A stretch of 64,000 nucleotides of DNA from Winogradskyella tangerina (GTDB lineage Bacteria; Bacteroidota; Bacteroidia; Flavobacteriales; Flavobacteriaceae), in the NCBI RefSeq assembly GCF_003260205.1, contig NZ_QERF01000001.1, positions 186,001-250,000 on the forward strand, given 5' to 3'. The stretch's first letter is position 1, and every line of letters starts with the position of its first letter. Made by a program: the position numbers and the translations under genes. Positions 46,030 through 54,614 of this stretch are shown here, piece after piece. The notes under the pieces were generated by a model. The model made no database searches. It had not been told where the DNA came from and was given only the letters and a program-made list of their open reading frames with translations.

Positions 46030-46038
46030 AAAAATCTT

Positions 46039-46063
46039 GGGACAATTTTTTTATGAGTTGTTT
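46039..46063 (+). promoter_or_regulatory. 25-bp motif copy C, upstream of the acidic lipoprotein
   Basis: GGGACAATT, TTTTTAT, GAGTTGTTT, with both conserved nonamers identical to copies A and B and the seven-base gap preserved although its bases differ. It lies 68 bases before the lipoprotein ATG and just after the small gene's stop. Confidence 0.68.
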
Positions 46064-46131
46064 TAAGAATAAAGAGGCGTTTTGAAAGCCACCAGACAAC
46101 AAACTTAAAATTAAAATAAATCCATTTCATT

Positions 46132-47916
46132 ATGAAAACATTAAAACCGATCTTACTAGTAGTTATAGGGGTTTTATTCACTATGACATCATGTAGAACA
46201 GAAGATGATTTGGCCATTGACCCTCCAGTTGAGGATACTATACAGGCCAACTCAACAGTAGCAAATTTAATGAGTAACGTTGCTACCAATGACGGCTCTT
46301 TCGATAACATTATAGATAATGCAAGTTGCCTAAGTGTACAATTACCTGTTACCGTTACTGTAAATGGTATTGAACTTATAATTAACGATGACGATGGTTA
46401 TGAGGATATAGAGGACATAATCGATTTATTTGATGATGATATTGACTCAATAGTTATTTCATATCCAGTAACAGTGATCCTAGCTGATTTTTCTACCGTT
46501 ACTGTTAATTCTGATGCCGAATTGGCGGCACTTGCCTCTAATTGTGTAGGCGAAAACGAAGATGATGATGATATAGAGTGTATTGATTTTCAATATCCTA
46601 TTACAGCATCCATTTACAATGAAAATAATGATTTGATCAATTCCATTACTATTAACAATGACAATGAAATGTATGACTTTGTTGATGATCTTGATGAATT
46701 TGCTGCCGTCACAATCAACTTCCCAATTACTGTAATTTTTGCAGATGGAACGACACAAACTATTAATTCAATTCAAGAATTAGAAAATGTAATAGAAATG
46801 GCAGATGATACCTGTGATGAAGATGATGATAATGATTTTGATGATGACGATTGCGATAACTGCACCACTAATGACCTAGATACTGTTTTTGCAGATTGTG
46901 CTGAATGGACAGTAGATAAACTAGAGCGTAACGATAATGATTTAGAAGATAACTATGTTGGTTATGTGTTTGAATTCAATGGAGATGGAACGATTCTGGT
47001 TACACAAGGAGCTAATACATTCAATGGCACGTGGGAAGCTTCTGGTTCAGGAAATAATATTTCTGTAACCATTAATGTGACTGGATTAACAGATTTTAAT
47101 GACACATGGAACTTACATGAAATTGATCAAGATCCAGGCGAAGTTGATGTTGATTTGAGACTAGGGGATGATAGACTGAGATTTGAAAGTGATTGCTCAA
47201 GTGATGGAAGTATTGATGATTCAGCATTAGTGAATGCACTAACAAGTGGTGACTGGTATGTGACATTTTTCTTTGACGATACTGATGAAACCGCAGATTT
47301 TGCAGATTACGTCTTCAACTTTGCATCTGACAACACTGCAACAGCAACGGATATGAGTGGAACAACTAATGGATCTTGGTCAACAACATCAGGAGATAAT
47401 ACCGAACTAGGTTTAAATCTAAACTTTGGAACTGGGATTCCATTAGACGAATTAGCTGATGATTGGGATGTTCTTGAAGTAACAAATGATATTATTAGGC
47501 TCAAAGACATAAGTGGTGGTGATGGCTCGGAAGACTTCTTAACTTTTGAACGTGAGCCTTTTGATGGTGGAGACAATGGAGATGACTTAGCAGCCATTTT
47601 AACAGACGGGTTGTGGATTGTTGCATCTTACACTGAAGATACGGATGATCAAACTGCTAACTATGCAGGTTATGAATTAGATTTTGATATGGATGGTACA
47701 GTTTCAGCATCGAACGGTTCTAATACTAATAACGGGACTTGGGCTGTGCTAAGTGGCGGTAACCAAATGGCTTTAGATTTTGGTACTAATTTACCGTTTG
47801 GAGAGTTTAATGACGATGATTGGGATGTTATCTCCGTTTCTGCCACCGAAGTTATAATCCAAGATGTAAGCGGAGGTGGAGGCGGAACAGATACGTTGAC
47901 ACTTCAAAAACTTTAA
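46132..47916 (+). CDS. Acidic modular lipoprotein with repeated beta domains
   Basis: 594 residues, very rich in Asp. A lipobox ends the signal (FTMTSC, Cys22). The N-terminal half holds two to four repeats of a beta unit (pattern FxxPITV-x-ADG-x-TxTINS-x-EL, e.g. NFPITVIFADGTTQTINS) separated by acidic linkers. The C-terminal half has three domains of about 100 residues with the pattern W-x-V ... NYxGYxxxFxxDGT ... NGTW ... WDVxxV ... L. Flavobacteria encode such surface lipoproteins but I know no function; calcium or other cation binding by the Asp-rich linkers is possible. Motif copy C lies upstream. Confidence 0.82.
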   Translation: MKTLKPILLVVIGVLFTMTSCRTEDDLAIDPPVEDTIQANSTVANLMSNVATNDGSFDNIIDNASCLSVQLPVTVTVNGIELIINDDDGYEDIEDIIDLFDDDIDSIVISYPVTVILADFSTVTVNSDAELAALASNCVGENEDDDDIECIDFQYPITASIYNENNDLINSITINNDNEMYDFVDDLDEFAAVTINFPITVIFADGTTQTINSIQELENVIEMADDTCDEDDDNDFDDDDCDNCTTNDLDTVFADCAEWTVDKLERNDNDLEDNYVGYVFEFNGDGTILVTQGANTFNGTWEASGSGNNISVTINVTGLTDFNDTWNLHEIDQDPGEVDVDLRLGDDRLRFESDCSSDGSIDDSALVNALTSGDWYVTFFFDDTDETADFADYVFNFASDNTATATDMSGTTNGSWSTTSGDNTELGLNLNFGTGIPLDELADDWDVLEVTNDIIRLKDISGGDGSEDFLTFEREPFDGGDNGDDLAAILTDGLWIVASYTEDTDDQTANYAGYELDFDMDGTVSASNGSNTNNGTWAVLSGGNQMALDFGTNLPFGEFNDDDWDVISVSATEVIIQDVSGGGGGTDTLTLQKL

Positions 47917-47943
47917 TGCTAAAACAATTTAAAATATGTAATT

Positions 47944-48429
47944 ATGAAAAAGGTATTTAATCTAGGATTTTTATTAATGCTAAGCTTCTCATTAATGTCA
48001 GCAATGTGCTCAAGTGATGACGACGATGGAAGCCCAAATAATAGTGATCAACAAATAGCAGAAATTGAAAGCACAGCACAGTCGGGAACTTGGAGAATCA
48101 CAAACTTTAATGATTCTGGTCAAAATGAGACTTCAGATTTTAGCGGTTATGACTTTACCTTTAATTCGGATGGGTCATTGGTTGCAACCAACGGTTCCAA
48201 CACACTTACAGGGACTTGGTCGGTGACAGACGACAGTAATAGCAGTGATGATAGCAGTAGTGATGATGATATTGACTTCAACATCTTCTTTCCCGTTCCA
48301 GATAGTAATGATTTTGAAGATCTCAATGACGATTGGGATGTAGTAACAACCACATCTACAAGAATTGAACTCATTGATATTAGTGGAGGAAATGGAGGAA
48401 CAGATATGTTAACTTTTGAGAGAAACTAA
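47944..48429 (+). CDS. Single-domain lipoprotein related to the preceding gene
   Basis: 161 residues with a lipobox-like LMSAMC (Cys22), an acidic Ser/Asp linker and one copy of the domain repeated in the previous protein (GTWRITNFNDSGQNETSD ... FSGYDFTFNSDGSL ... WDVVTTTSTRIELIDISGG ... DMLTFERN). A Ser/Asp low-complexity insert (about 97-113) sits in the middle. It follows the larger gene by 27 bases with no motif of its own, so both are probably one transcript. Confidence 0.82.
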   Translation: MKKVFNLGFLLMLSFSLMSAMCSSDDDDGSPNNSDQQIAEIESTAQSGTWRITNFNDSGQNETSDFSGYDFTFNSDGSLVATNGSNTLTGTWSVTDDSNSSDDSSSDDDIDFNIFFPVPDSNDFEDLNDDWDVVTTTSTRIELIDISGGNGGTDMLTFERN

Positions 48430-48471
48430 ATTTGATTGGCAGCGTATGCGCCCTAAATATATTTAAGTTAG

Positions 48472-48508
48472 AAAACACCAACCATTAGCTGCCAGTGGTT
48501 GGTGTTTT
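48472..48508. terminator. Strong hairpin between convergent lipoprotein and cusB genes
   Basis: AAAACACCAACCA (48472-48484) and TGGTTGGTGTTTT (48496-48508) form a perfect 13-bp stem with an 11-base loop. The A/T arms give a T tract on both strands, so it can end transcription from either side. Confidence 0.75.
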
Positions 48509-48553
48509 AATCAGATTAATATGATTAACAAAAAAGTATTTCAAAACTATAAT

Positions 48554-50275
48554 TCAATCCATTATTAAACTTACACTACCGCATTTTAGCATTACTTCCC
48601 CAAAATATGGATTAAGTATTTGTTCCTCCTTACTTATCCAATAAGCACCGTTATTATTATCAGCCATTGGACAAAACTGTACAAATAGTTTATCTTTTAC
48701 TTCGTCAAAGTTTTTAACCATTTCTATCAGCTTATCAGAAATCATTTGAAATTGCTTACGCTGATGTTCCAAACTCACATTTTCATTTATTCCTTTAGAA
48801 GTTTTATGCAGAATAGCCCAATAATTATGCGTTTGTTCTCTTTGACTTACAGGCATTTTTTCTAAAGCTTTTCTAAATGCTTCACTTTTTGATGATGCCA
48901 ATGACACATCGGACTGAATTAAAGCATCTTTCAGGTTAATATAAGCATCAATAACAGGCTCAAATGATTTTTCAACAGTACTATTAAAATCAACTTTTTC
49001 TGTCATCATATCCATTGTATGCCCTTCATGTCCTGTCATTGTTTTACCACCATCTTTATTCATCATCGATTTTTTACCTTGAAGCTGTGCTGAAGCATCG
49101 ACAGTAAATGTACCATTGGTAACAATCTCATCGCCGTCTTTCAGCCCATCAACCACTTCTTATTGTTCACTAACCCGCTTTCCTAAAACAACTTCTCGCA
49201 TTTCAAAAATAGGTTCATTAGGATTCGTTTTTAAATACACTACTGAACGTTCACCTGTCCACAATACAGAAGAAGATGGAATGAATAACTTTTGTTCAGA
49301 ATCAGAAGATGTGTTTTCAATAATTCCTTCTACAAACATACCTGTCTTAAACTCTCCATTTCGATTATTCAATACAACACGAAGGTCAACTGTTCTTGTC
49401 TGTGGATTCATCATTGGGTCAATAAAATCAACTTTCAGTTTAAAGTCTTTATTTGGAAAAGCATTTGTAGTAACGGTAATTTCTTGCCCTTTTTTACATA
49501 GTTCTATCTGGTTTTCATAAACATCAAATATTGCCCAAACGGTATTTAAGTTGGTTATTTTTAATAATGTCTGACCTTGTTTTACATAATCACCTTGTTC
49601 TGCTAACTTTTCTGAAACAGTACCTGAAACGGTTGCATAAATTGGAAAATTCTGGATTACCTTTCCTGATGCTTCAATTTGATTAATCTGCTTATCTGAA
49701 ATCTTCCAAAGCTTTAGTTTGTTGCGAACTGCATTGTATAAAGCTGGTTGTGATTCTTTTAATGAAGAAGCGGTTATTAGTTCTTGCTGTGTTGAGAATA
49801 ATTCAGGTGAGTAAATGGTAGCCAAAAGTTGTCCTTGTCTTACTTCTTCTCCAACAGAACTTATATTCAATCGCTCTATACGTCCTGAAAAATAACTTGC
49901 TTGCACCACGTTAGCATCTTCGTTCTCACTTATCCTACCAGATAACTTAATGGAATTGCTTTCAATAGAGCCATTGCCTACTACAGAGGTTTGGATATTC
50001 GCTAAAGCCATTGCATTCTTGGTTAGTTTAAATTCATTAGGACTTAAACCATCTGCACCTGCTTCGGCAGGAATTAAATCCATTCCACAAATCGGACAAT
50101 CGCCAGCTTCAGGTTGCATAATTTGTGGGTGCATAGAACAGGTCCACATTTGATTTTCTGAAGCCATTTCAGAATGATTATGCTCCATTTCATTGTTAGA
50201 TGAATTACTAAAGAATAACCAACCTAAAAGCAAGCCAACTATTAATATTCCTACGTAGATTACATATTTTTTCAT
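48554..50275 (-). pseudogene. cusB: CusB-type RND efflux adaptor, interrupted by one in-frame TAA
   Basis: The first part (371 codons from 50275) has a membrane-anchor segment (about 4-22), a heavy-metal-binding HMBD (CSMHPQIMQPEAGDCPICGM), the lipoyl/hairpin region and most of the beta-barrel. It ends GKRVSEQ-TAA (49162-49160). The same frame continues EVVDGLKDGDEIVTNGTF, the membrane-proximal domain, a Met/His-rich stretch (GHEGHTMDMM) and a DUF3347 domain to 48554. Homologues usually have Tyr or a similar residue where the stop is. It is the last gene of the efflux cluster. Loss of the C-terminal part should impair the pump unless read through. Confidence 0.85.
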
Positions 50276-50277
50276 CT

Positions 50278-50991
50278 CTATTTATTTTTTCTTCTTTTTA
50301 ATAATTTTCTAATCGATGGTGATGATGTGTACCAAAGTAAAAAGCCACTCAAAACAGTTATCAATCCTAAAAGAGAAAAGGCTCTCAAAACTGTTGTATT
50401 GAAGTTATCTCGACCTTCATAGTCCATTGTATGAGTCATCCACAAAAAATCAAACCAACGCCAACTGCGGTGCCTTACTGTTTGAAACTTTCCATCATTA
50501 ATAGACACATAAGCTTTTAAAGCTTCATCTGTTTTATATGAGATAACATAAGCTGGTAATAACTTTTCACGATATTCATGGTGCTTCCCAACTTCTGTTA
50601 TTTGCTCTACAGATTCAACCTCTAATCCCTCTTTCATATAATTTTTAGCGATATATAATGCTTCATCTTGGGTAATGCTATTTTTAGGACTTCCATCCAT
50701 CGCATTATATAACTGCTTCTTATTTACCCAATAGTAAGGTACATTATCGATATCTCTCAATTCTATGGTATTAACACCTTCTGAAACATTAAGGCTTGAA
50801 GGGCTAATGAGATTACTAAAGGCTTGTGGTTGATAATCCAGATTCTTAAAATGGTCTCCGTGTATATCATCTATGTTTGTCCAACTGAAGTATAAACCAC
50901 TTATAGTCCAAAATAGAAATTGAATACCTAAGAACAGCCCCAAATAACGATGTGTTTTTCTAATTTTTAATACTGCATGTCTGTTTACCAT
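50278..50991 (-). CDS. PepSY-domain membrane protein
   Basis: 237 residues with a first membrane segment (about 15-37, RYLGLFLGIQFLFWTISGLYF), a periplasmic PepSY-like domain (about 105-185, SITQDEALYIAKNYMKEG ... YVSINDGKF) and a C-terminal membrane helix (about 205-225) with a basic tail. Such proteins are common in flavobacterial metal clusters; function is unproven, perhaps electron transfer or metal handling. It ends 2 bases before cusB and starts 6 bases after the HMA-MauE gene. Confidence 0.82.
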   Translation of the reverse strand: MVNRHAVLKIRKTHRYLGLFLGIQFLFWTISGLYFSWTNIDDIHGDHFKNLDYQPQAFSNLISPSSLNVSEGVNTIELRDIDNVPYYWVNKKQLYNAMDGSPKNSITQDEALYIAKNYMKEGLEVESVEQITEVGKHHEYREKLLPAYVISYKTDEALKAYVSINDGKFQTVRHRSWRWFDFLWMTHTMDYEGRDNFNTTVLRAFSLLGLITVLSGFLLWYTSSPSIRKLLKRRKNK

Positions 50992-50997
50992 AATCTT

Positions 50998-51729
50998 TTA
51001 GTTTACTAACATTAATATTGCCATAACTATCATAATGGCATTTTCAATAAAAGTAGCTTCTGTCATAGGTAGCTTTAAAGCTGTACCTAAACAAGCACAT
51101 CTTATTGACTTTTTATCTAATAGTGTTTTTGTAACCCCAATCGTTGTAATACCCAATACAATAAGTGTTATTATTAATGCTATTTTAACTTCAAATCGCA
51201 TCAGAAACATTAAACCTAATGCTGTTTCTATAAATGGATAAACCCATCCATAGACAGGAACTCGTTTTGCTAAAGGGTCGTACATTCTAAAAGACTCTGG
51301 AAAGCCTTTTAAATCTAACATTTTAAAGAAACTAAAAACGATGTAGAACAATCCCATGAAATCTAACATTGCTTCGCCCCAATTCCAGTTTTTATAATGC
51401 AATAATACACTTGCAACGGTTATATAAAACATAATTAGAAGTAATGGTTTAAGTTGCTGTAACTTGCTTTTTTCTTGCTCAATTTCATAACTTGATGCAC
51501 TTGTAGAAGCAAAAACATTTTTAACTTCCTTTTCGGAAATGTTATACTTAGAAGGTAATGCCTTTTGTAATTCTGCTGTGTCAATATGCTTGTTCATTGT
51601 TACTTCTGCCTCATTTTTTTCAAGGTCCACAGCAACGTTGGTAACATTATCTATATTTCCTAAATATTTTTCGACAGATGCCTTACAGTTTCCGCAAGTC
51701 ATTCCAGTAATTTTATAGGTATGTTTCAT
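50998..51729 (-). CDS. Heavy-metal-associated domain fused to a MauE/DoxX-like membrane domain
   Basis: 243 residues. The N-terminal HMA domain (about 1-68) has the copper-type site GMTCGNCK (8-15). After a linker, four membrane segments follow (about 95-112, 123-139, 160-205, 225-243) with ETALGLMFLMRFE and a Cys pair CACLGTALKLP, typical of MauE-like proteins. It may pass metal or electrons between the cytoplasmic face and the membrane; this is an inference. It lies between the AraC regulator and the PepSY gene. Confidence 0.85.
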   Translation of the reverse strand: MKHTYKITGMTCGNCKASVEKYLGNIDNVTNVAVDLEKNEAEVTMNKHIDTAELQKALPSKYNISEKEVKNVFASTSASSYEIEQEKSKLQQLKPLLLIMFYITVASVLLHYKNWNWGEAMLDFMGLFYIVFSFFKMLDLKGFPESFRMYDPLAKRVPVYGWVYPFIETALGLMFLMRFEVKIALIITLIVLGITTIGVTKTLLDKKSIRCACLGTALKLPMTEATFIENAIMIVMAILMLVN

Positions 51730-51802
51730 AATTACTTATTATTTATTTGAATCAAAACTACTGATGCACTTCAAGTTACTTTTTTCCTTTTTTGGTAAAT
51801 GT

Positions 51803-52354
51803 TTACACAATTTTGTCTAGTTCCTTTCTATCCCATTTTTGAAGTGATTTATAATCACTCATCGACATTCCGGTATTACTCTTGAATTGTTTAGCCAAAT
51901 GACTACTGTTTTTATATTGCAGATCATAAGCGATTTCAGAAAAATTCAAATCTCCCATTTGTATAAGCTCTTTGACCTTTTCAATTTTAAGCCGAATAAA
52001 ATATTTTTCTATCGTGATTCCTTCCGATTTGCTAAATGCCTTACTAATAAACGAATAGTCCTTACCAAACTCAATGGATAAGAAATCAGACAAATTCTTA
52101 TTTTCCTGTAGGTTTAAGTAATGAATGAGCAGCTGTTTCACCTTTGTTACAATTTTCTCTATTTCAGTTTCAACTAACTCAAAGCCATTCTTTTCAAGAA
52201 TCTGTCTGATTTCTTTTATCCTTTTATTTGCCACTTTTGAAAATTGAATTTCTCCCAACAAAATTTGCTGTACCTCGATATTAGAGTTTTCGAACTCTTG
52301 TTTCAAAACACTTTTACAACGGTCGCAAACCATATTTTTAACTCTAATTTTCAT
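51803..52354 (-). CDS. AraC-family regulator with an N-terminal metal-binding-like domain
   Basis: 183 residues. The first 75 residues look like a degenerate HMA domain with a CxxC site (MVCDRCKSVL, residues 8-17). The C-terminal 100 residues are an AraC helix-turn-helix pair, with NLSDFLSIEFGKDYSFISKAF and SEIAYDLQYKNSSHLAKQF. The layout suggests direct metal sensing by the Cys pair and control of the surrounding efflux genes. It lies 73 bases upstream of the HMA-MauE gene and 12 bases after the HMBD lipoprotein. Confidence 0.85.
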   Translation of the reverse strand: MKIRVKNMVCDRCKSVLKQEFENSNIEVQQILLGEIQFSKVANKRIKEIRQILEKNGFELVETEIEKIVTKVKQLLIHYLNLQENKNLSDFLSIEFGKDYSFISKAFSKSEGITIEKYFIRLKIEKVKELIQMGDLNFSEIAYDLQYKNSSHLAKQFKSNTGMSMSDYKSLQKWDRKELDKIV

Positions 52355-52365
52355 TTTGAAAAGGC

Positions 52366-52632
52366 TTAGTGATTATGGCCTTCATGCTTATGTCCATCTA
52401 CTTTATGATCATCATTTTTCACATAATCCATTCCGCATTTTGGACATTCGCCTTCGGTATCGCTACCACTGCCATCGCAATGCATTGGACATACATAAGC
52501 AGATGCATATTCTTTCTTTTCTGCTTGTTCAGTTTTAGTGGTTGCTTTCTCCTTTTTGCCTTCTTTACATGATACCGTTGTCAGCATTAAGCTTAAAACC
52601 ATGATTCCTAAAATTGTTTTTACTGTTTTCAT
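52366..52632 (-). CDS. Heavy-metal-binding domain lipoprotein
   Basis: 88 residues. The signal peptide ends at a lipobox (LTTVSC), and after a Lys/Glu linker comes an HMBD-type metal site (YVCPMHCDGSGSD ... ECPKCGMDYV), ending in a His-rich tail (DGHKHEGHNH). A likely periplasmic or outer-membrane-anchored Cu/Ag buffer, in line with the same motif in the CusB N-terminus. Confidence 0.87.
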   Translation of the reverse strand: MKTVKTILGIMVLSLMLTTVSCKEGKKEKATTKTEQAEKKEYASAYVCPMHCDGSGSDTEGECPKCGMDYVKNDDHKVDGHKHEGHNH

Positions 52633-52666
52633 TTTAATAGAGTTTTATAGTTAATATTTAATTGAA

Positions 52667-53392
52667 TCATTTTCTCGTTTTTGGTAATTTGATTTTTATT
52701 GAATTGCCTATTACATCATCCACATGTCCAGCTAATAAATTATCAACCGTTTTAAAATGCATGTGCATGTTTGTTGTGTGATGTGTAAAAACAGCCTTAT
52801 GCTTTGTAGAATAAAACCCTATAATCACAACTTTACGATTCTTTAAAGTTCCATTCAAACCTGATTCCTTATGTTTCTTGTGGTTATGAACCATATCTCC
52901 ATCTTTCCAATTAATTACATGCCAATCCAGGGAAGCAACAGTTCCTTCAATTAAAAATGGAAAAGGTTCTTCAGTATCAATACCATTAGCTTTTGCCAGC
53001 TCAAAGATTTTTGTCTCTAATTGTGATTTAGTTTTATTGCCATCTACCTTAAATGTGTTCCATTCTTTCACTTCGGAATACACTAATAGTGATGCATTCA
53101 AATTATAAGCATCAGTAATTTTTATACTATCATTTACTACAGAACTATTACTTGGGTTGCCATCAAAAATTTGTATTTCACCCTTTAGATTTTCCACAGC
53201 TCCAAGCGCAAAAAGATGCTCTTTACTCTGTAGACTATCCAAACTAATAGTAGATGAAATATCTCCTGACATTATTGTTCTTAACGCTCCCGAATTATAA
53301 ACTTCTACCGTAACGAGTTCGCTTTTATTCGATTGGCATGACACTAATGAAACAACCAATACTATTGCTATATGAAACTTTGATTTAATCAT
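52667..53392 (-). CDS. Alpha-acetolactate decarboxylase-like lipoprotein
   Basis: 241 residues. A lipobox (SLVSC, Cys19) marks it as exported. The body follows the BudA family: HLFALGAVENLKGEIQIFDG, ASLLVYSEVKEW, PFPFLIEG and the metal-site His residues H210-M-H212 with H223 eleven residues later, the same spacing as in BudA. Where BudA has a catalytic Arg after the FPF segment, this protein reads SLDWHVINW, so decarboxylase activity is doubtful. A periplasmic metal-binding job in the efflux cluster is a guess. Confidence 0.78.
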   Translation of the reverse strand: MIKSKFHIAIVLVVSLVSCQSNKSELVTVEVYNSGALRTIMSGDISSTISLDSLQSKEHLFALGAVENLKGEIQIFDGNPSNSSVVNDSIKITDAYNLNASLLVYSEVKEWNTFKVDGNKTKSQLETKIFELAKANGIDTEEPFPFLIEGTVASLDWHVINWKDGDMVHNHKKHKESGLNGTLKNRKVVIIGFYSTKHKAVFTHHTTNMHMHFKTVDNLLAGHVDDVIGNSIKIKLPKTRK

Positions 53393-53395
53393 ATC

Positions 53396-54613
53396 TTAAT
53401 TAGTTAAGTAATTAATAATGGTTCTCTGTAAATAATAATTCTTAATTGTCTCTATCTGATTCATTTGAAATTTTAATTGTAACTCTTGAACATCTAAAAC
53501 ATCATTAAAATCAATAGTTCCTGTCTCATAGCTTTTCACTAAAATGGTTTCTGCATCTTTTGCTTGTTCCAAATTCTTAGTTTGTGTGTCATAACTTATT
53601 CTTGCAGAATTACTGCTTTTGATTGCTTTGTCAAGCATGGTTTCCAATGTGTTTAATCGACTTTCTTTTTGAGCTAATATCTCTTGTTGCTTTAGTTCAT
53701 TTTGTTTCGATTTGGATTTATACTTGTTATTAAAAATTGGAATAGAAACACTCACCATAGGCATAACAATATCTTTCCCATTATCGCTAAAATCCATATT
53801 TGGACGTTCTGAAACAGCTATATAGTCTAAGCCAAAACCTAACATTGGATTACTCTCTTTCTGATTTAATAATTCAGATTGTTCTACAGAGGTGTAAAGC
53901 TTATCGTATTTTAATAATTCAGGATGTAAAGCCAGATTATCAGAATTAATCAATTCACCATCCAGAGGCATAGCTAATCCATTAGCAATTATGACTTCTG
54001 TGTTTTTATCTCTGTTAAGTAGCTTATTAAATGCTGTTAGTTCAGCTAAATAATTTTGTTCTAATATTTGTTTTAATTGTTCCAACTCATTTTGCCTCAT
54101 CTGTAATCGTAATACATCAACTGCTGATGCTTTACCAACTTCAACAGAGGTTAGTGCTAACTCTTCATAGGTTTTAAGCAATTCAATATTTTCATCTAAA
54201 ACAACTTGCTTTTCTTTTATAGCATATAAGTTGTAGTATGATTGAGAAACAGAAGCTACCAGTTTTCTTTTTACTATAGTAATATCTTCATAAACAGCAT
54301 CAGCTAGAGCGTTAATATAATTCTCTCTTGCTGTTATCGCTCCAAATGAAGGCAGCATTTGTTTTGCTGAAATTTTAAATCGTTGTGCTCCTGTTCTTGT
54401 TTCTGGTTCGCTAACAAAGTAACCAACACCCAATTGCGTATTTGGTAGCGTGCTTGCTTCGTTTACTTTTTCTTTTGCGACCTGATACTTCAACTCAAAA
54501 GTTTGGATTTCAGGATTATTAGTTAATGCCTCATCGATTAAAATGTCTAATTGTTGAGCATTTGAAATACTTAACATTGAAAGCGTAAAAAGTATGATAT
54601 ATAGTCTTTTCAT
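53396..54613 (-). CDS. TolC-family outer membrane efflux protein (CusC-like)
   Basis: About 405 residues: signal peptide (MKRLYIILFTLSMLSISNAQQ), then two OEP repeats of long helices and short strands (LDILIDEALTNNPEIQTFELKY, and the second around LALHPELLKYDKLYTSVEQ). It serves as the outer membrane duct of the RND pump. A longer frame opens at 54670 inside cusA, but the ATG at 54613, one base after the cusA stop, begins the signal peptide and is the likely start. Confidence 0.9.
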   Translation of the reverse strand: MKRLYIILFTLSMLSISNAQQLDILIDEALTNNPEIQTFELKYQVAKEKVNEASTLPNTQLGVGYFVSEPETRTGAQRFKISAKQMLPSFGAITARENYINALADAVYEDITIVKRKLVASVSQSYYNLYAIKEKQVVLDENIELLKTYEELALTSVEVGKASAVDVLRLQMRQNELEQLKQILEQNYLAELTAFNKLLNRDKNTEVIIANGLAMPLDGELINSDNLALHPELLKYDKLYTSVEQSELLNQKESNPMLGFGLDYIAVSERPNMDFSDNGKDIVMPMVSVSIPIFNNKYKSKSKQNELKQQEILAQKESRLNTLETMLDKAIKSSNSARISYDTQTKNLEQAKDAETILVKSYETGTIDFNDVLDVQELQLKFQMNQIETIKNYYLQRTIINYLTN

Positions 54614-54614
54614 C

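Noticed and set aside
45147..49162. An alternative genetic code in which TAA is sense
   Set aside because: Many intact genes in the window end at TAA (for example murD-side mraY, murC, murG, coaX, cusA) at the expected length, so TAA is a normal stop here.
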